64,000 nt of DNA from Phocaeicola sp. (GTDB taxonomy: Bacteria > Bacteroidota > Bacteroidia > Bacteroidales > Bacteroidaceae). The notes beneath the pieces were generated by a model. It was not told the DNA's origin and did not search any database. It saw only the letters and a program-made list of their open reading frames with translations. Shown here piece by piece: positions 62,804 through 64,000 of this stretch. The stretch lies in assembly GCA_029257865.1 (NCBI GenBank), contig JARIAN010000086.1, positions 1-64,000 of the forward strand, written 5' to 3'. The first letter of the stretch is position 1; the number at the start of each line of letters is the position of its first letter. A program made the position numbers and the translations under genes.

Positions 62804-63502
62804 ATGGGAAAAGAATCTTCAGAGAGAATTCAAACGTCAATTCTCAATAGAGCCGAAAAGGTGGCTCTTATTTGGTTGGCTCAGAGGCAGCCACGTTGGG
62901 TCACTTCCGACTTTTTAACTTATTTAGGCGTATTTGGTGCTTTGTTGTATGCCGTAGGATGCTACTTGGCGAACGACAATATCTTGTATCTTTGGTTAGC
63001 TTCATTGGGAATGGTGCTTAATTGGTATGGCGACAGTCTGGACGGCACTTTGGCTCGCGTACGTCAGTTGCAGCGCCCTTTGTATGGTTTTTTTATAGAT
63101 CATACACTCGATGCGGGAACTATTACTATTATGTGTGTGGGTGCGGGATTGTCACCGATGTTCCGTTTTGACATCGCTCTGCTGGTATTGGCCGGCTACT
63201 TGGTACTGTCAGCTTATACTTATATTTGTGCAATTGTAAAGAATGAATTCCGTTTGACTTACGGAAGTATGGGGCCTACCGAATTTCGTCTGGTTATTAT
63301 CTTGATGAATATTATCGGAACGTATACCGCTTGGTCTGAGTATACTTATACTGTAGGAACACAGGTGTTCGGAATCTTTGACTTGGTAGGTATAGGTATC
63401 GCAATCTTCTTGTTTTTGGCTTATATCGGTCAGTTCTTGAAAGATCGCAGCATTTTGGCAAAGCAAGACCCGTTGAAGCCATACAATCCGGAAAAGAAAT
63501 AA
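62804..63502 (+). CDS. CDP-alcohol phosphatidyltransferase family protein
   Basis: The 232 residues have about five to six membrane segments and the full signature D77-x2-D80-G-x2-A84-R85-x9-G95-x3-D99-x3-D103 (in GDSLDGTLARVRQLQRPLYGFFIDHTLD). The enzyme exchanges CMP from a CDP-linked group for an alcohol and makes a phospholipid head-group bond in the inner membrane. Which alcohol is used (glycerol phosphate, serine, inositol phosphate or other) cannot be told. A possible -7 box, TAAATTTG, lies 162 bases upstream at 62635-62642. The gene is followed by two hairpins. Confidence 0.87.
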   Translation: MGKESSERIQTSILNRAEKVALIWLAQRQPRWVTSDFLTYLGVFGALLYAVGCYLANDNILYLWLASLGMVLNWYGDSLDGTLARVRQLQRPLYGFFIDHTLDAGTITIMCVGAGLSPMFRFDIALLVLAGYLVLSAYTYICAIVKNEFRLTYGSMGPTEFRLVIILMNIIGTYTAWSEYTYTVGTQVFGIFDLVGIGIAIFLFLAYIGQFLKDRSILAKQDPLKPYNPEKK

Positions 63503-63572
63503 GTCTTTATAGCATTTCCTTTTCGGGAAATGCGGTGTAAGGATAATGGTGAAATATATCATTTTTCTTCTG

Positions 63573-63617
63573 AAAGCCGCCTCAGTGACTGTTGGAGTTG
63601 CTGGAGCGGCTTTTTTT
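63573..63617 (+). terminator. Terminator after the phosphatidyltransferase gene
   Basis: AAAGCCGC (63573-63580) pairs with GCGGCTTT (63606-63613), followed by a T run. A separate hairpin GCATTTCC/GGAAATGC without a T run lies just before it at 63512-63533. Confidence 0.7.
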
Positions 63618-63708
63618 ATGTGTGGATGATGTATGGAATGTGTCTTTTAATAATAATGGTTAATACTACATAAAAGTAAGTCTATTTTTCATTTTTGAAG
63701 TAACCTTA

Positions 63709-63740
63709 TTTGCTCAAAAACATAAAGTGGAGTATCTTCG
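63709..63740 (+). promoter_or_regulatory. Promoter of the last gene
   Basis: TTTG (63709-63712), 20 bases, then TATCTTCG (63733-63740), one base off the TAnnTTTG -7 consensus, 42 bases before the ATG. Confidence 0.5.
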
Positions 63741-63782
63741 CTTTTATTTTAAGAACTTGTGATAAGCGTGAATATATTGTTT

Positions 63783-64000
63783 ATGATGAAACGATTATTT
63801 TTAATAATTTCTTTATGGATGTGGACTGTTTCTTTGTGTGCGCAGATACATGGTACCGTTACAGACTCTGAAACAGGCGATCCTATTCCATATTTGAATA
63901 TTTATTATGATGGAAAAGGAGTGGGGACCATTACAGATATGGATGGTAATTATACAATAGACTATCGACCGGGATGGAATAAACTTACATTTTCTATGGT
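63783..64000 (+). CDS. Carboxypeptidase-regulatory-like outer-membrane protein, DUF5686-type (3' partial)
   Basis: The frame opens at ATG 63783 (second ATG at 63786) and runs past the window end. The visible 72 residues are a signal peptide ending SLCAQ and the start of a CarboxypepD_reg-like beta-sandwich (IHGTVTDSETGDPIPYLNIYY, then GTITDMDGNYTIDY). This opening is shared by TonB-dependent receptors and by DUF5686 outer-membrane proteins. The wording NIYYDGKGVGT recalls DUF5686, but the deciding part is outside the window. Confidence 0.7.
   Translation, partial: MMKRLFLIISLWMWTVSLCAQIHGTVTDSETGDPIPYLNIYYDGKGVGTITDMDGNYTIDYRPGWNKLTFSM

Noticed and set aside
1-64000. CRISPR arrays, tRNA/rRNA genes, prophage or conjugative element
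   Set aside because: No regular short repeats with spacers, no tRNA-like TTCGA arms in gene-free DNA, and no integrase, transposase or mobilisation genes were seen.

Overview
The window is ordinary chromosomal DNA from a member of the Bacteroidales, most likely Bacteroides or Phocaeicola. The evidence is two SusC/SusD pairs, many Bacteroides-type promoters (-7 box TAnnTTTG, often with TTTG or TTG about 19-21 bases upstream), A-rich leaders with weak Shine-Dalgarno sites, a six-domain ribosomal protein S1, and families typical of the phylum (DUF4837, DUF5686-type, stand-alone MetH activation domain, ilv operon carrying a thioesterase). I see no integrase, transposase, phage gene, CRISPR array, tRNA or rRNA.

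Layout. 1-3554: a two-domain SGNH/sialate O-acetylesterase cut by the window edge, then a TlpA-like thioredoxin overlapping an N-acetylmuramoyl-L-alanine amidase. 3626-9362 (minus): a complete RND efflux system (adaptor, pump, outer-membrane factor) with a leader of roughly 400 bases. 10073-12724: ThrE-type exporter, small monooxygenase, TerB/DnaJ protein. 12820-15666 (minus): MetH activation domain protein, membrane metallophosphoesterase, PlsC acyltransferase. 16216-16872: an orphan lipoprotein flanked by diverged direct repeats. 17252-19351 (minus): polyprenol-phosphate sugar transferase and dihydroorotase. 19952-25106: SIMPL protein, rpsA, RNase Z, then an ECF sigma factor with a membrane protein and a periplasmic Spy-like protein. 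25213-32057: NifX-like protein with a His-rich tail, mfd, a TPR protein and slyD.

32260-38510 is the ilv operon: ilvD, ilvB, ilvN, an acyl-ACP thioesterase and ilvC. Its leader is the most striking find. A canonical promoter is followed by a 24-codon peptide with 13 Ile/Leu/Val residues, then a strong terminator just before ilvD, and a segment right after the peptide stop codon that can pair with the terminator's left arm in 10 of 11 positions. This has every part of a ribosome-mediated attenuator for branched-chain amino acids.

38623-58091 is glycan-related: a PL8 chondroitinase-like lyase with a nitroreductase; SusC/SusD plus a GH16 glucanase that has its own promoter; queuosine genes queD/queE; a CBM9-like/GH10-like protein; and a second SusC/SusD pair divergent from it. 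No HTCS, SusR or ECF/anti-sigma regulator lies beside either pair. 58293-63502: rlmN, a DUF4837 lipoprotein, pdxA and a flippase-like membrane protein in one tight run, then a CDP-alcohol phosphatidyltransferase. The window ends inside a carboxypeptidase-regulatory-like outer-membrane protein. Domain assignments come from recognising motifs by eye; no database search was run.
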